Shown here piece by piece: positions 6,607-7,622 of a stretch of DNA of 7,622 nt. The notes under the pieces are model-generated. The model had not been told where the DNA came from. It worked only from the letters and a program-made list of their open reading frames with translations, and searched no databases. Position numbers and translations under genes: made by a program. Where the stretch lies: NCBI GenBank assembly GCA_019115685.1, contig DXDC01000390.1:1-7622 (forward strand). Direction: 5' to 3'. Position 1 is the first letter of the stretch, and every line of letters starts with the position of its first letter. This DNA comes from Candidatus Agrococcus pullicola (GTDB lineage Bacteria; Actinomycetota; Actinomycetes; Actinomycetales; Microbacteriaceae).

Positions 6607-6612
6607 ATACAC

Positions 6613-7622
6613 GTGAGGCGAACACGCACACTGATTGCTGGGGGTGCTGTCGGAGCGTTACTGCTGGCCGGCACGACCCTGCCGGCCGTCGCTGCTGAAG
6701 GCAACGGGGAGATCGATAGTGACGACCCCAACACGCTGGTAGTGGCGACGAGCCAGTCTATGGAGGAGTGGAACCCGTTCCTTCAGACGTACGTCATCGA
6801 GCACCAGTTCCGGCAACTGCAGTACGAGCCGCTCATTCACGCCGATGCAGAGACGTTCGCCCCTACCCCCGCGCTCGCAGAGGAATGGGAAGTCTCCGAA
6901 GACGGTAAGACCTGGACGTTCTATCTGCGTGAAGGCGTCACGTGGCAGGACGGTGAGCCCTTCACCGCTGAGGACGTCGAGTACACGTACCACATCATCC
7001 GCGAGGACCCCGTGATCAGCGCTCGCGAAGCGGCCGTGAACGAGGTGCTCGACGAAGTCGAGGTTGTCGATGACCATACGGTCGTGTTCCACCTCAACGA
7101 GCCCGATATCCGCTGGGAGACTGAGGACCAGGTGATCGTTCCCAAACACATCTGGGAAGAGCACGAGGGTGCGTGGGGCGAGTACGCCAACGACGACTTC
7201 CCGATTATCGGTACCGGTGCCTTCCAAGTGACCGATTTCGAGACGGACACGTTCATCCGTTACGAGCGGTTCGATGACTTCTACCGCGGACCGGCGGGTT
7301 TCGACGAACTGGTCTTCCAGTACTACACCGAACCCGACACTTCGGTTGCTGCGCTAGAGACAGGGGAGGTCGACCTGATCGGCGGCCTCAACGAGCAGCA
7401 GCTCGAGCGCCTGGACGGTCAGGACCATATCGAAGTGAACACGGCACCCGACCGCCGCTTCTTCGCCTTCCGGTTCAATGTCGGTGCGCAGACCCTCGAT
7501 GGCGAGGAGTTCGGCAGCGGCCATCCAGCGCTGCAAGATGTCAACGTTCGTCAGGCGATTCACCACGCAATTGATCGCGAGGAGCTCGTGGACCGCGTTC
7601 GCGGCGGTTACGCAGAACCCGC
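6613..7622 (+). CDS. ABC transporter substrate-binding protein, family 5 (peptide/nickel type), C-terminus cut by window end
   Basis: 336 codons are visible; the family is usually 520-600 aa, so about 60% is present. It would capture oligopeptides or dipeptides outside the membrane for an Opp/Dpp-type permease. The N-terminus MRRTRTLIAGGAVGALLLAG followed by TTLPAVAA is a clear Sec signal with an Ala-type cleavage site near residues 27-28. There is no lipobox cysteine, and no cysteine at all in the visible part. SBP_bac_5 features: LAEEWEVSEDGKTWTFYL (88-105), REGVTWQDGEPFTAEDV (106-122), the P-x-x-GTGAF segment (197-204) and DVNVRQAIHHAIDREELV (309-326). The protein is markedly acidic, as secreted proteins of high-GC Gram-positives often are. 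GTG is chosen from AGGAG 6 bases upstream. The gene is divergent from the hydrolase operon; permease and ATPase genes probably follow beyond the window. Its ligand cannot be read from sequence; D-peptides are a context-based guess. Confidence 0.92.
   Translation, partial: MRRTRTLIAGGAVGALLLAGTTLPAVAAEGNGEIDSDDPNTLVVATSQSMEEWNPFLQTYVIEHQFRQLQYEPLIHADAETFAPTPALAEEWEVSEDGKTWTFYLREGVTWQDGEPFTAEDVEYTYHIIREDPVISAREAAVNEVLDEVEVVDDHTVVFHLNEPDIRWETEDQVIVPKHIWEEHEGAWGEYANDDFPIIGTGAFQVTDFETDTFIRYERFDDFYRGPAGFDELVFQYYTEPDTSVAALETGEVDLIGGLNEQQLERLDGQDHIEVNTAPDRRFFAFRFNVGAQTLDGEEFGSGHPALQDVNVRQAIHHAIDREELVDRVRGGYAEP

Larger units (their letters stand above)
6215..6612. promoter_or_regulatory. Divergent intergenic region between the dacB-like and substrate-binding protein genes
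   Basis: This 398-base stretch lies between two divergent starts and has visibly lower GC than the genes, with A/T-rich patches around 6355-6390 and 6500-6550. It should hold the promoters for both directions. I found no convincing -35/-10 pair on either strand. Fragments such as TTTACA (6364-6369) and TAGGGT (6481-6486) resemble promoter hexamers but lack a partner at the right spacing. Short inverted repeats and repeated GTTAC/GTAAC words are listed separately. The ORFs reading across it have unusual composition and no family resemblance, so I see no gene here apart from a possible 11-codon leader at 6506. Confidence 0.5.

Noticed and set aside
6577..6612. In-frame GTG at 6577 as the substrate-binding protein start
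   Set aside because: It would place 12 acidic/polar residues before the signal peptide and has a weaker ribosome binding site than GTG 6613.
6658..7227. 189-aa minus-strand ORF opposite the substrate-binding protein
   Set aside because: It looks protein-like because Asp/Glu-rich codons read as Val/Leu-rich on the other strand, but the plus strand has the signal peptide, ribosome binding site and SBP_bac_5 motifs.
1..7622. tRNA, rRNA, CRISPR arrays, insertion sequences or phage genes
   Set aside because: No repeated spacer structure, transposase motif, tRNA-like arms or terminal repeats were seen on either strand.

Overview
The window looks like high-GC Gram-positive (actinobacterial) DNA, most likely from the Micrococcales. 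It is strongly GC-rich in third codon positions, two of its genes clearly start with GTG, every gene throws long shadow ORFs on the other strand, and genes are packed with ATGA overlaps. No gene is diagnostic of a genus, so a finer placement is not supported.

Layout. Bases 1-35 appear to be the last codons of an upstream gene that overlaps the next start by ATGA. A plus-strand pair follows: a DmpA/BapA-type P1 (S58) aminopeptidase (32-1063) and an N-acyl-D-amino-acid deacylase of the amidohydrolase superfamily (1100-2752). This pair runs tail-to-tail into a minus-strand operon of three genes, in transcription order: an S13 (PBP4/DacB-type) D-Ala-D-Ala carboxypeptidase (6214-4943), an M20 metallopeptidase (4926-3607) and a class A beta-lactamase-fold serine hydrolase (3610-2747). 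A 398-base intergenic region with lower GC separates this operon from a divergent gene at 6613. That gene encodes a secreted family 5 (peptide/nickel type) ABC-transporter substrate-binding protein and runs off the right edge.

How the genes could work together. Of the five hydrolases, one is a known type of N-terminal D-/beta-amino-acid amidase, one removes acyl groups from D-amino acids, one is a DD-carboxypeptidase, one is a general di/oligopeptidase and one is a penicillin-fold hydrolase. None has a recognisable signal peptide, including the two penicillin-interacting folds that are normally exported. The substrate-binding protein is exported. My inference is a peptide import and intracellular breakdown module for peptides containing D-amino acids, such as peptidoglycan stem peptides or D-amino-acid peptides. 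The rest of the transporter probably lies outside the window. The family assignments rest on visible catalytic motifs; the shared pathway is a hypothesis.
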